Shown here piece after piece: positions 7,857 through 15,368 of a DNA stretch of 43,803 bases. Numbering within the stretch: position 1 is the stretch's first letter; every line of letters begins with the position of its first letter. The position numbers and the translations under genes were made by a program. Under the pieces are notes generated by a model. It saw nothing but the letters and a program-made list of their open reading frames with translations. It was not told the DNA's origin and did no database searches. The stretch is from Oscillospiraceae bacterium (GTDB lineage Bacteria > Bacillota > Clostridia > Oscillospirales > Acutalibacteraceae), in NCBI GenBank assembly GCA_015065615.1, contig SVPY01000022.1, positions 1 to 43,803 on the forward strand, written 5' to 3'.

Positions 7857-9404
7857 TTATTTTAAATTATACCAATCCGCTTTTTTACCTTTACCGTTAT
7901 TAAACCAATCTCCGCCAACACCGCTTGTTATCATCCATACGGTGTCATCTTCTACACCGAAATTATAACTACCGTCATAGGTAGGCAAGCCACCGTTTGA
8001 AGAAAGGTAAACTTCGTTTATTGCGCGCCACTGATTTGTTTTAACATCTAAATAGCGCGGATTCCTGACCGTCATAGTACGTACTTCGCCTGAATATTCG
8101 TTGAGATAATTTTCAAGGAATATAGCAATAGAGCCTTTGAAGGCAGAATTTTTAAAACCTATATCGTAAGCTGTAAGCAAGGTCCACTCCCCTGTTTCCA
8201 AATCGCACACCCACTGCTCCACTACCGTATTGCCCGTAGTATCAGAAACGCGGCATCTTATATGCATCGTATACCAGTGACCGCTTTCCCACTGATAGTC
8301 TACCAGCGCTCTTGCGCCCGTGCCTTCACCGCCGAAGCTATCCATCTGTGCATCTTCGGGATAGATCTGCTTTGCTCTTATGGTGGTGTTGTTGCCGTTA
8401 TAATCCTCGCAGTAAACGTCCCAGAAAGACATAATGGCTTTTTTGCTTCCGTCGTAAATATTCTGGAAGCCTGCATAGGCGCTTACGCCGACATACTCGG
8501 TATGTACGCTTGCATACTGGCTTTCAAGATAGGAGTAATCCATTACCCAGTTGCCGAGACAGCAATACGTACCTATAGGAAGATGATCAACCTTAAAATC
8601 CACGCTGTACTCTGTGTATCTCGTATCTTCGGGTATACTGAACCAGCCTGCAATATACGGAGAACGGCAGGTACTTGATGCGTTATGATTACTGATAGAA
8701 GCGGAGTCGGGCATTTCGAATTTCTCCGCCCAGTTATAGGATTCATCAATAAAGAAAGTCTCGGTAAGCATTTTCTCTCCGTCAATAAACCACTCTGCGG
8801 TATGAGCGCCCGGGGTCATACATTTCTGCATATTCACGTAGAAAATTCTGAAATTAATCACGCTATGATTCAAGGCTTCGCCTGCGCCCCAGCCCCATTT
8901 TTCACCGCTGTCAACTATTACGTATGCCTCGGTCCATTTGAATTTATCTTTTCCGTTATAAGTAAGCTCCATACTGAAGCTGTAGTACTCGTCGCTGCCC
9001 AATTCATTTAAATCCGCCGCGGTGGCAGCGAGAGTTCTTACGTAACTATCGTCACTCTTTCTGTAAACAAGAATTTTACCCTCGGCGCTTATTTCGGGTA
9101 CGGTGATTTCCGGAAGAATGCCCTTATCGGGAGCTTCGCTTTCGGATGTAGCTTCACTTTCCGTTTCGCTTACCGTTTCGCTCTCAGTTTCACTTTCGGG
9201 TTCGCTTTTAGTTTCGCTTACGCTTTCTGAAGCTTCCTCGGTTTCACTTTCCGTTGGAGTTTGAGAAACAATCTCACTTTCGCTCACGGAAGATGAAGAA
9301 GAGGCACCTATAAGAGCGTCGAAAACGTTCTCGGGCTCATTTCCGCAGCCTGCAAGAGACAGCATAAATGCTATACATAAAATCAAACTTATTATTCTTT
9401 TCAT
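7857..9404 (-). CDS. Surface lipoprotein with Ser/Glu-rich linker and DUF3472-like domain
   Basis: A 515-residue lipoprotein. The signal peptide MKRIISLILCIAFMLSLAGC ends in the lipobox LAGC (Cys 20). Residues ~35-95 form an acidic linker of repeated SE/TE units, then come a ~130-residue beta domain and a C-terminal region from ~220. That region contains AYAGFQ, SFWD, GEGTGAR, W..GHWY and TGEWTLL, the order of landmarks I associate with DUF3472, which often accompanies carbohydrate-active proteins. It is thus probably an outer-face glycan-binding or glycan-processing protein. The RBS AAAGGAG precedes ATG 9404. Its promoter shares a -10 region with the divergent gpsA-like gene. A truncated relative lies at 5241-5557. 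Confidence 0.8.
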   Translation of the reverse strand: MKRIISLILCIAFMLSLAGCGNEPENVFDALIGASSSSSVSESEIVSQTPTESETEEASESVSETKSEPESETESETVSETESEATSESEAPDKGILPEITVPEISAEGKILVYRKSDDSYVRTLAATAADLNELGSDEYYSFSMELTYNGKDKFKWTEAYVIVDSGEKWGWGAGEALNHSVINFRIFYVNMQKCMTPGAHTAEWFIDGEKMLTETFFIDESYNWAEKFEMPDSASISNHNASSTCRSPYIAGWFSIPEDTRYTEYSVDFKVDHLPIGTYCCLGNWVMDYSYLESQYASVHTEYVGVSAYAGFQNIYDGSKKAIMSFWDVYCEDYNGNNTTIRAKQIYPEDAQMDSFGGEGTGARALVDYQWESGHWYTMHIRCRVSDTTGNTVVEQWVCDLETGEWTLLTAYDIGFKNSAFKGSIAIFLENYLNEYSGEVRTMTVRNPRYLDVKTNQWRAINEVYLSSNGGLPTYDGSYNFGVEDDTVWMITSGVGGDWFNNGKGKKADWYNLK

Positions 9405-9423
9405 TTCAATTCTCCTTTAATTA

Positions 9424-9452
9424 TTGACAGTAATAAGCGCATTTTCTATAAT
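9424..9452 (+). promoter_or_regulatory. Consensus sigma-A promoter of the gpsA-like operon
   Basis: A perfect TTGACA (9424-9429), 17 bp, and a perfect TATAAT (9447-9452), predicting transcription from about 9459. The leader is only ~20 nt, and the RBS AGAAGG lies just before ATG 9480. Confidence 0.85.
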
Positions 9453-9478
9453 ATATCATAAAGAAAGAAGGTAATCAA
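9450..9478 (-). promoter_or_regulatory. Promoter of the DUF3472 lipoprotein, overlapping the opposite promoter
   Basis: On the minus strand: TTGATT (9478-9473), 17 bp, TATATT (9455-9450). Its -10 overlaps the plus-strand -10 at 9447-9452, so polymerase can occupy only one of the two at a time. Confidence 0.7.
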
Positions 9479-9479
9479 T

Positions 9480-10520
9480 ATGGATAAAAAAGTAATAACA
9501 ATAATCGGCTCGGGTATGATGGGCAGTGCCCTTGCTTTTCCCGCAAGAGAAAACGGAAACGAAGTTAATATAGTAGGCACACACCTTGATAGAGAAATAA
9601 TAGAAAACTGTATAGAAAATAACCGCCACTTAAAATTTGACCGTGATTTTCCCGAAGGCGTAAAATTTTACCAGATTGAAGATCTGGATAAAGCTTTAAA
9701 AAACGTAGATTTCATTATCTGCGGTGTAAGTTCTTTCGGTGTTGACTGGTGGCGCGACTTTATTCTCCCCAAGCTCCCCGAAAATGTGCCCGTAGTTTCA
9801 GTTACCAAGGGACTTATGAATAAAGAGGACGGCAAACTTATAACTTACCTTGATATCTGGGGCGAAAAATTAAAAGAGCTCAATAAAAATATTCCCCTCT
9901 GTGCTATAGGCGGACCCTGCACCAGCTACGAGCTGGTTGCCCACGACCAGACTTACGTAAACTTCTGCGGTAAAGATAAAGAAGCTTTAAAGATGATTAA
10001 AGAAGCTATGGAAACGGACTACTACCACATAGGTTTAAGCGAGGACATAGTGGGCGTTGAAAGCGCCGTAGCTCTTAAAAACGGTTATGCTTTGGGCGTC
10101 GCCCTTACTATCGGCGTCAATCAAAAAAATTTCAAAGACGATACCCTTCATTTTAACTCTCAGGCGGCAGTATTTACCGAAGCTGTTAAAGAAATGCAGA
10201 AGCTTCTTACTTTGCAGAATGCAGGCAGTCTTGATAATTTAGCCTTAGGCGTAGGCGATTTATACGTAACCGTTTACGGCGGCAGAACGAGACTTATAGG
10301 AATTTTACTGGGTAAGGGTTTGAACATCGACGAAGCAAAAAATGAACTCAACGGTGTAACACTTGAAAGTCTGGTTGTAGCCGAAAGAGTTGCAAAAGCA
10401 TTAAGAATAAAAGCAGAAAAAGGCGAGGCAGATTTAAAGGACTACCCCTTACTTTTACATATTGACGATATTATTACTAAGAAGCTTTCTGTAAATATTC
10501 CCTGGAATGAATTTATCTAA
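9480..10520 (+). CDS. gpsA: Glycerol-3-phosphate dehydrogenase (NAD(P)+), GpsA-like
   Basis: A 346-residue soluble protein with an N-terminal Rossmann fold (IIGSGMMGSALA, residues 8-19). It has the family motifs SVTKGL, GGPCTSYE (GPSxAxE region), SAVALKNGYALGVAL with the catalytic Lys, and GVGDLYVTVYGGRTR in the C-terminal helical domain. Length is typical (~335-345). GpsA reduces dihydroxyacetone phosphate to sn-glycerol-3-phosphate for phospholipid synthesis. The divergent GGPCTSYELV instead of GPSFAxEV suggests a paralogue rather than the housekeeping copy, so substrate specificity is less sure. The phosphodiesterase that releases glycerol-3-phosphate follows 15 bases downstream in the same operon, giving a glycerophosphate recycling pair. 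Confidence 0.85.
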   Translation: MDKKVITIIGSGMMGSALAFPARENGNEVNIVGTHLDREIIENCIENNRHLKFDRDFPEGVKFYQIEDLDKALKNVDFIICGVSSFGVDWWRDFILPKLPENVPVVSVTKGLMNKEDGKLITYLDIWGEKLKELNKNIPLCAIGGPCTSYELVAHDQTYVNFCGKDKEALKMIKEAMETDYYHIGLSEDIVGVESAVALKNGYALGVALTIGVNQKNFKDDTLHFNSQAAVFTEAVKEMQKLLTLQNAGSLDNLALGVGDLYVTVYGGRTRLIGILLGKGLNIDEAKNELNGVTLESLVVAERVAKALRIKAEKGEADLKDYPLLLHIDDIITKKLSVNIPWNEFI

Positions 10521-10535
10521 GAAAGGAACTTGCAT

Positions 10536-11312
10536 ATGAATTACTGGTCACAAAGCAAAAACAATATTTACGTAGCCGCTCACAGAGGTTTTAAGGATAA
10601 ATATCCCGAAAACACTCTTCTTGCTTTTAAAAAGGCACTTGAACTGGAAGTAGACCAGATTGAGACCGACGTAAGAGTCACTAAGGATAAGATCCTCGTT
10701 TTAATGCACGACGAAAAACTTGACCGTACCACAAACGGCAAAGGAATGGTTTCCGACTATACTTACGAGGAGCTAATAAAATTCGATGCAGGCGAAGGTG
10801 AGAAAATTCCTACCTTAGAAGAACTTTTTGAACTTGTAAAAAATCACCCTACTTTAACTTTGGATCTTGAACTAAAAGAATATCCCGAAGAAGTAGGCGA
10901 AGAACTTTCATTTTACGTTTGCGACGAAACCCTGAAGATGGTAGAGAAATATAATTTTGGGGAAAGAATAGTAATAAACAGCTTCAGCAGTAAGCTAAAT
11001 GAGTATATTTTTAAAACTTACGGCAAAAAGTACCGTCAGCACGGATTTTTCCCTAAAAAGCATATGACCCCCAATGAGCTTGACCCCTACACTTACCTTT
11101 ACTGCGCATGTGTTTTCGGAGCAGGTGATGACGTAAGCATTGAGGAAATTTTACAGATTCAAAAGGATTACGGTGTAAGAATCTGGGCACCTGCTTCAAC
11201 AAGAGATGAGGCAAGTATCGATTTAGCCGTAGCTTACGGCGCCGAGCTTATTACCTGTAATAACCCTGACGAAGTGCTCACGATTTTAAGAAAAAAGGGA
11301 CTTCATAAATAA
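10536..11312 (+). CDS. Glycerophosphodiester phosphodiesterase (GDPD)
   Basis: A TIM-barrel phosphodiesterase of 258 residues with the GDPD signature AAHRGF...PENTLLAF (catalytic His, Arg, Glu), IETDVRVTKD, LMHDEKLDRTTNG (second catalytic His, metal Asp), LDLELKEY and the late strand ITCNNPDEVL. It hydrolyses deacylated phospholipid heads to glycerol-3-phosphate plus an alcohol. There is no signal peptide, so it acts on imported or internal substrates. I chose ATG 10536 (MNYWSQ), 8 nt after AAGGA. An in-frame TTG at 10530 is too close to that site. It is co-transcribed with the gpsA-like gene. No clear terminator follows. Confidence 0.9.
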   Translation: MNYWSQSKNNIYVAAHRGFKDKYPENTLLAFKKALELEVDQIETDVRVTKDKILVLMHDEKLDRTTNGKGMVSDYTYEELIKFDAGEGEKIPTLEELFELVKNHPTLTLDLELKEYPEEVGEELSFYVCDETLKMVEKYNFGERIVINSFSSKLNEYIFKTYGKKYRQHGFFPKKHMTPNELDPYTYLYCACVFGAGDDVSIEEILQIQKDYGVRIWAPASTRDEASIDLAVAYGAELITCNNPDEVLTILRKKGLHK

Positions 11313-11331
11313 TTTCCGTACTGTAACCTAA

Positions 11332-11377
11332 AGTTGCGTGATAATTGGTGGAAGCAACTGATAAATTCCGCTATAAT
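11332..11377 (+). promoter_or_regulatory. Promoter region with inverted repeat ahead of the HTH gene
   Basis: A perfect TATAAT at 11372-11377 with no good -35 at the right distance. Just upstream lie inverted arms AGTTGC (11332-11337) and GCAACT (11354-11359), placed where an activator or autoregulator could bind. Confidence 0.5.
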
Positions 11378-11424
11378 GAGGACAAACAAGACAAGACAAA
11401 ACAAAACGAAAGGAACGATTATTT

Positions 11425-11787
11425 ATGGCAGGCGTCAGAATGGTTAATCTGCTTGTTTTCTCACTTTTGATATTTATCCCCATTATTACAGCGGCAATTT
11501 ATCTTTTTTTCCTTATTGTCAAGGCACTAAAAAAATATATAAATTCCAATGAAGTAAGAACAGAGAAAACACAAATAAAAAAGAGTTTGGGGCAGACCCT
11601 TAAAGAACACAGAAACAACTGTAAAATGACTCAGGAATTCGTAGCTGAAAGCTTAGGTGTAAGCCGTCAGGCTGTCTCAAAATGGGAAAGCGGTGTTTCG
11701 GATCCCAGTACCTCAAATTTACTCGCACTTTGCAAGCTTTACGGAATATCCCCCGAAGAACTTTTAAAAAACATAAGCAGTCAATAA
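11425..11787 (+). CDS. Membrane-anchored XRE-type HTH transcriptional regulator
   Basis: A 120-residue protein with one N-terminal transmembrane helix (about residues 8-33, rich in L/I/F), a short basic-polar linker, and a C-terminal HTH_3 domain (about 52-113: LGQTLKEHR..MTQEFVAESLGVSRQAVSKWE). The HTH core is textbook, including the recognition helix SRQAVSKWE. Usually such small proteins carry the HTH first and membrane helices after. Here the order is reversed, and the DNA-binding domain would sit just under the membrane. The RBS GAAAGGA precedes ATG 11425. It has its own promoter region with an inverted repeat, and a shared terminator follows. Target genes are unknown, and autoregulation is an inference. 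Confidence 0.8.
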   Translation: MAGVRMVNLLVFSLLIFIPIITAAIYLFFLIVKALKKYINSNEVRTEKTQIKKSLGQTLKEHRNNCKMTQEFVAESLGVSRQAVSKWESGVSDPSTSNLLALCKLYGISPEELLKNISSQ

Positions 11788-11790
11788 ACA

Positions 11791-11830
11791 AAAAGACCCG
11801 ACAGATAAAATCTGCCGGGTTTATTTTTAT
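11791..11830. terminator. Bidirectional terminator between the HTH gene and pstB
   Basis: Stem ACCCGACAGA (11796-11805) with TCTGCCGGGT (11811-11820) and loop TAAAA, with T-rich tails on both strands. The single A/C mismatch becomes a G-U pair in the minus-strand RNA, so it is best suited to ending the pst transcript. Its core recurs at 15340-15362. Confidence 0.85.
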
Positions 11831-12582
11831 CCAAATCTACCGTTTACGTAGTCGCCTGTACGCTCATCCATTGGATCATTAAATAATATTTTCGTATCGT
11901 TTGTTTCAATCAATTCACCTAAAAGGAAAAAAGCTGTTTTATCGGAAACTCTTAAAGCCTGCTGCATATTGTGAGTAACAATAATAACAGTAACCTTTTC
12001 CTTAACGGACAAGATAAGTTCTTCTATTTTAGCCGATGAAATAGGATCAAGAGCAGAGGTAGGCTCATCCATTAAAAGCACCTTGGGTTTAACAGCCAAG
12101 GAACGGGCAATACAAAGTCTTTGCTGCTGACCGCCGGAAAGAGATAAAGCGCTTTTATTCAGCTTATCCTTAACTTCCTCCCATATAGCTGCACCTTTTA
12201 GTGAGCTTTCCACGATTACGTCGAGTTCGCTTTTCTTTTTAACACCATGTGTTCTGGGTCCATAAGCTATATTATCGTAAATACTCATAGGAAACGGGTT
12301 AGGCTTTTGGAACACCATGCCTATTTTTTTTCGAAGCTCGTTAACGTCCACCGAGGTATCGAATATATTTTTACCTTCATACTTAATTTCACCGGTTATT
12401 TTAACCCCCTGAATCAAGTCATTCATTCTGTTAAGAGTCTTAAGGAAGGTGGATTTACCGCAGCCTGAAGGGCCAATTAAAGCAGTTATTTTATTTTCGG
12501 GAATTTCTATATTAATATTATTAAGCGCCTTTGTTTCACCATACCAAAGGCATAGATTTTTAGAAGTAATTATTTCTTTCAT
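11827..12582 (-). CDS. pstB: Phosphate ABC transporter ATPase PstB
   Basis: A 251-residue ABC ATPase. It has Walker [10 protein letters not shown] (~37-45), the PstB-typical TLNRMNDL, a Q-loop in [19 protein letters not shown], signature LSGGQQQR, Walker B VLLMDEP followed by TSALDP, and the switch His in VTHNM. It powers phosphate uptake through PstC/PstA. The RBS GAAAGG lies in the 13-nt gap after pstA. It is the last gene of the pst operon and a terminator follows directly. The regulator gene phoU, which commonly follows pstB, is absent. Confidence 0.97.
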   Translation of the reverse strand: MKEIITSKNLCLWYGETKALNNINIEIPENKITALIGPSGCGKSTFLKTLNRMNDLIQGVKITGEIKYEGKNIFDTSVDVNELRKKIGMVFQKPNPFPMSIYDNIAYGPRTHGVKKKSELDVIVESSLKGAAIWEEVKDKLNKSALSLSGGQQQRLCIARSLAVKPKVLLMDEPTSALDPISSAKIEELILSVKEKVTVIIVTHNMQQALRVSDKTAFFLLGELIETNDTKILFNDPMDERTGDYVNGRFG

Positions 12583-12595
12583 TTTAACCTTTCTC

Positions 12596-13435
12596 TCAGT
12601 TTGCTCTCTTTTTACTGAAATATTTGCTTATTAAATATGCAGAAAGATTTATCAGCAAGGTCATAATCATCAATATGGCAGCTATGGCAAAAGCTACACC
12701 AAACTCACCGTCATCCTTGGCATATACGTAAAGGGCTACTGAAAGCGTAGCGCCCGGGCTTGTGAAAATATCAAAAACTCCATTTAAGGTATGAGCAAAG
12801 CCTGCTGTAAAAAGTAAAGCTGCGGATTCGCCTAAAATCCTGCCTACAGAAAGAAGGCTGCCGGTTATAATGCCTTCCACACAGTTTGGCAGCACTATAG
12901 TCCTTACCACTCTCCATTTTCCTGCTCCTATACCAAACGCTCCGTCACGGTAGCTCTGAGGAACTGTTTTCAAGCTTTCCTGTGTTGTTCGCATAACAGT
13001 TGGTATGTTCATAATTGTAAGAGTAAGAGCACCCGAAAGCAGGCTTGCACCAAAATTGTTTGAAAACAAAAGCATTCCCACTAATCCGTAAATTATAGAA
13101 GGTATGCCAGATAAAATCTCGGCGGCATATTCAATTATCTTTACAAATGTTTTATTTTCTGCATATTCACTTAAATAAACTGCAGATCCTACACCAAAAG
13201 GCAGTATAAAAATCAGGGACAATACGACAATATATACCGTATTTAAAATATCGGGAAGTATTCCGATGGTACCGTTCAGTTTGCTGGGTTTTGTGGTTAT
13301 AAGCTGCCACGTTATATTGGATATGCCTTTTCCCATCACGTAACCTACCAGGAACACTACCAGCGAAACTACTAAAGCTATTGAAGCATACATAAGTATG
13401 TTAATCAGCATGCTATAGGTTTTTCTTTTTTTCAC
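12596..13435 (-). CDS. pstA: Phosphate ABC transporter permease PstA
   Basis: A 279-residue membrane protein with about six transmembrane helices. The cytoplasmic EAA loop is in [31 protein letters not shown]. The N-terminal half has the [18 protein letters not shown] pattern (family GGI-type loop) and [12 protein letters not shown]. It forms the channel with PstC. Its start ATG overlaps the pstC stop by 4 bases (ATGA), showing translational coupling. Confidence 0.96.
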   Translation of the reverse strand: MKKRKTYSMLINILMYASIALVVSLVVFLVGYVMGKGISNITWQLITTKPSKLNGTIGILPDILNTVYIVVLSLIFILPFGVGSAVYLSEYAENKTFVKIIEYAAEILSGIPSIIYGLVGMLLFSNNFGASLLSGALTLTIMNIPTVMRTTQESLKTVPQSYRDGAFGIGAGKWRVVRTIVLPNCVEGIITGSLLSVGRILGESAALLFTAGFAHTLNGVFDIFTSPGATLSVALYVYAKDDGEFGVAFAIAAILMIMTLLINLSAYLISKYFSKKRAN

Positions 13436-14313
13436 TGATCCTTATCTCCTTTCAAAAAGAAGTTAAGAACTGCATTTATCATTAAGATAAACAGAAAAAG
13501 TACTAGGGCTATTGAGAAAAGAGCATTCTGCTGCAAAGTACCCGGGCTCGAATAAGCCATTTCGCTCGCTATAGCTGTAGTTAAGAATCTTACACTCTGA
13601 AAAATTGAGGGCATATTGGGAGCATTTCCTGTCACCATCATAACAGCCATTGCTTCACCTATAGCTCTGCCAACGCCTAAAACCACCGCGGCAGCTATAC
13701 CGCTTTTTGCTGCAGGCACGGAAACTCTCATATACGTTTCATTCGCATTGGCACCAAGGGCTAAAGAGGCCTCCTCGTATTCCTTGGGTACTGCATCCAA
13801 CGCTGTTACTGAAACCTTGATAACCGACGGAAGAATCATAACCGAAAGAACTATTATAGCAGCCAAAAGACCCGAACCGTCGGGAATATTAAATAAAATT
13901 CTTATTGCAGGCACCAACACCAGCATACCAACAAGACCGTAGACAACTGAGGGGATACCTGCCAGCATATCGATTATTATTAAAATCACGTTTTTTACTT
14001 TCTTACTTGCCTTTTTGGAAAGGTATACAGCAGCCATAAAACCTACAGGAACACCTATTAAAACCGCACCTGCTGTACCGTAAACACTGGTAAGAACAAA
14101 TGGCAGTATACCGAATTCAGGTTCAGCGGCCGTAGACGCCCATTTTTCACCGAAAAGAAAATCTGTAATGCCTATTTCCCACAAAGCGGGCATACCTGAA
14201 ACTATAAGATAAATAGTTATTATCAAAACACTGGCAACGGTTACAAGTCCTAAAACTGCAAAAATGCCGTGAACTATATGTTCAATTAATTGTTTTTTAT
14301 CTCTTTTTTTCAT
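13432..14313 (-). CDS. pstC: Phosphate ABC transporter permease PstC
   Basis: A 293-residue permease with about six transmembrane helices. It has FGILPFVLTSVYGT, IPSVVYGLVGML and the EAA-loop region PKEYEEASLALGANANETYMRVSVPAAKSGI, then GRAIGEAMAVMMVTGN, typical of PstC. It pairs with PstA. It lies downstream of pstS, separated by a 57-nt gap holding a stem-loop. It ends in a 4-base overlap with pstA. Confidence 0.96.
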   Translation of the reverse strand: MKKRDKKQLIEHIVHGIFAVLGLVTVASVLIITIYLIVSGMPALWEIGITDFLFGEKWASTAAEPEFGILPFVLTSVYGTAGAVLIGVPVGFMAAVYLSKKASKKVKNVILIIIDMLAGIPSVVYGLVGMLVLVPAIRILFNIPDGSGLLAAIIVLSVMILPSVIKVSVTALDAVPKEYEEASLALGANANETYMRVSVPAAKSGIAAAVVLGVGRAIGEAMAVMMVTGNAPNMPSIFQSVRFLTTAIASEMAYSSPGTLQQNALFSIALVLFLFILMINAVLNFFLKGDKDQ

Positions 14314-14333
14314 ATCTTATTTTTACATAGCGA

Positions 14334-14360
14334 TAAGCGAAAGGCATTACCTCTCGCTTA
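14334..14360 (-). promoter_or_regulatory. Intercistronic stem-loop between pstS and pstC
   Basis: Eleven paired positions (14334-14344 with 14350-14360) around a 5-nt loop, 10 nt after the pstS stop. The one plus-strand A/C mismatch is a G-U pair only in the minus-strand RNA. No U-run follows, so it is more likely an mRNA-stabilising or processing hairpin than a full terminator. Confidence 0.6.
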
Positions 14361-14370
14361 CCTTAATTTT

Positions 14371-15168
14371 TCAATTTGCCGGAACAACGCCTGCTTTTGT
14401 AATTACTTCGTTCGCATCACTTGAGGTAATAAATTCGAAGAATTTCTGAGCGTTATCGGAAAGCTTACTTCCTTCTTTTGTTACTAATACAAAAGGACGC
14501 TGCACTAAATAAGCACCATTTTTGATGTTTTCCTCATTAACTTCAACGCCGTCAACCGTTACAGTTTTAACCGTATCCTTAACAGATGCCGCAGAAGCAT
14601 AACCTATTGCATTGGGGTTACTTGCAACGGCTGTGATAACGTCACCGGTGGAAGTAAGTTCCTGGCGGTACTTGCATTTATCTTTTGTATCTGTAATAGA
14701 CTCGAATCCGTCACGGGTACCGCTACCTGCCTCTCTGCCTATAAGAACTATTTCAGCATCGCTGCCGCCTAATTCACTCCAATTTGTAATTTCACCAGTG
14801 TAAATTTTTGCGATATTCTCAAGGCTTAAATCACTGATTACATTTTCAGGATTAACTATTATAGCAATACCGTCATAGGCAAGAACGGTTTCCTTAAGCC
14901 CTTTTTCAATTTCTTCTGCTTTTAAACTGCGGCTGGAAAGTCCTATATCACATCTGCCTTCCATAACAGCTGAAATTCCTGCAGAAGAACCTGTAGCATT
15001 ATAAGCTACAGTTATACCTGTTTCATTTTCAAAAACCTCGCTTAATGCGCCAATCACGCTGCTCATAGAGGTAGAACCGTCGGTGGTTACTTTCTTTTCA
15101 CCTGCGCAAGCTGTAAAAACAGTCATAACCATAACAACCGATAAAATTAAACTAATTATTTTTCTCAT
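14371..15168 (-). CDS. pstS: Phosphate-binding lipoprotein PstS
   Basis: A 265-residue lipoprotein. The signal ends in VFTAC (Cys ~21). Phosphate-site motifs are present in order: TDGSTSM, ATGSSAGISAV, LSSRSL, LIGREAGSGTRDGFE, and an ATP-independent periplasmic-binding fold throughout. It captures phosphate on the outer face and passes it to PstCA. It is the first gene of the operon, with a Pho-box-like repeat and promoter upstream and a stem-loop directly downstream, an arrangement that lets the binding protein be made in excess. Confidence 0.95.
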   Translation of the reverse strand: MRKIISLILSVVMVMTVFTACAGEKKVTTDGSTSMSSVIGALSEVFENETGITVAYNATGSSAGISAVMEGRCDIGLSSRSLKAEEIEKGLKETVLAYDGIAIIVNPENVISDLSLENIAKIYTGEITNWSELGGSDAEIVLIGREAGSGTRDGFESITDTKDKCKYRQELTSTGDVITAVASNPNAIGYASAASVKDTVKTVTVDGVEVNEENIKNGAYLVQRPFVLVTKEGSKLSDNAQKFFEFITSSDANEVITKAGVVPAN

Positions 15169-15209
15169 ATTTTTTACCTTCTTTCTTTTTGTTATGGTTT
15201 AATTTTAAA

Positions 15210-15256
15210 ATAATAATGTAAAATCAAAAACACGTAAAACGTAAAAAAGAAGTAAA
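15210..15256 (-). promoter_or_regulatory. pstS promoter with Pho-box-like TTTAC repeats
   Basis: On the minus strand: TTTACT (15256-15251) and TTTACG (15245-15240), exactly 11 bp apart, then TTTACG (15238-15233) in -35 position, a 17-bp spacer and TATTAT (15215-15210). More TTTAC copies lie at 15276 and 15222. Direct TTTAC/TTTACA repeats with an 11-bp period match PhoB/PhoP boxes of Bacillota (known). Actual control by phosphate is inferred. Confidence 0.6.
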
Positions 15257-15331
15257 ATTATTCCGCTTTTTGTAAAATTGATTTTAATTAAAAAATCCAC
15301 GATAATCCATGAAATAAAAGCGAAACAACTA

Positions 15332-15366
15332 TAAAAATTCCCGACAGATTAAATCTGCCGGGAATT
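15332..15366 (-). terminator. Terminator of the glycosidase operon
   Basis: A hairpin with arms 15336-15349 and 15353-15366, followed on the minus strand by TTTTTAT. It sits 3 bases past the GH78 stop codon. It faces the pstS promoter region. Its 23-base core (15340-15362) differs by one loop base from that at 11797-11819. Confidence 0.88.
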
Positions 15367-15368
15367 TT

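Noticed and set aside
5241-9404. Recent circular (Campbell-type) integration of the radical-enzyme gene by lipoprotein homology
   Set aside because: A recent event would leave identical copies; these differ by roughly 14% in protein, so an older rearrangement of paralogues fits better.
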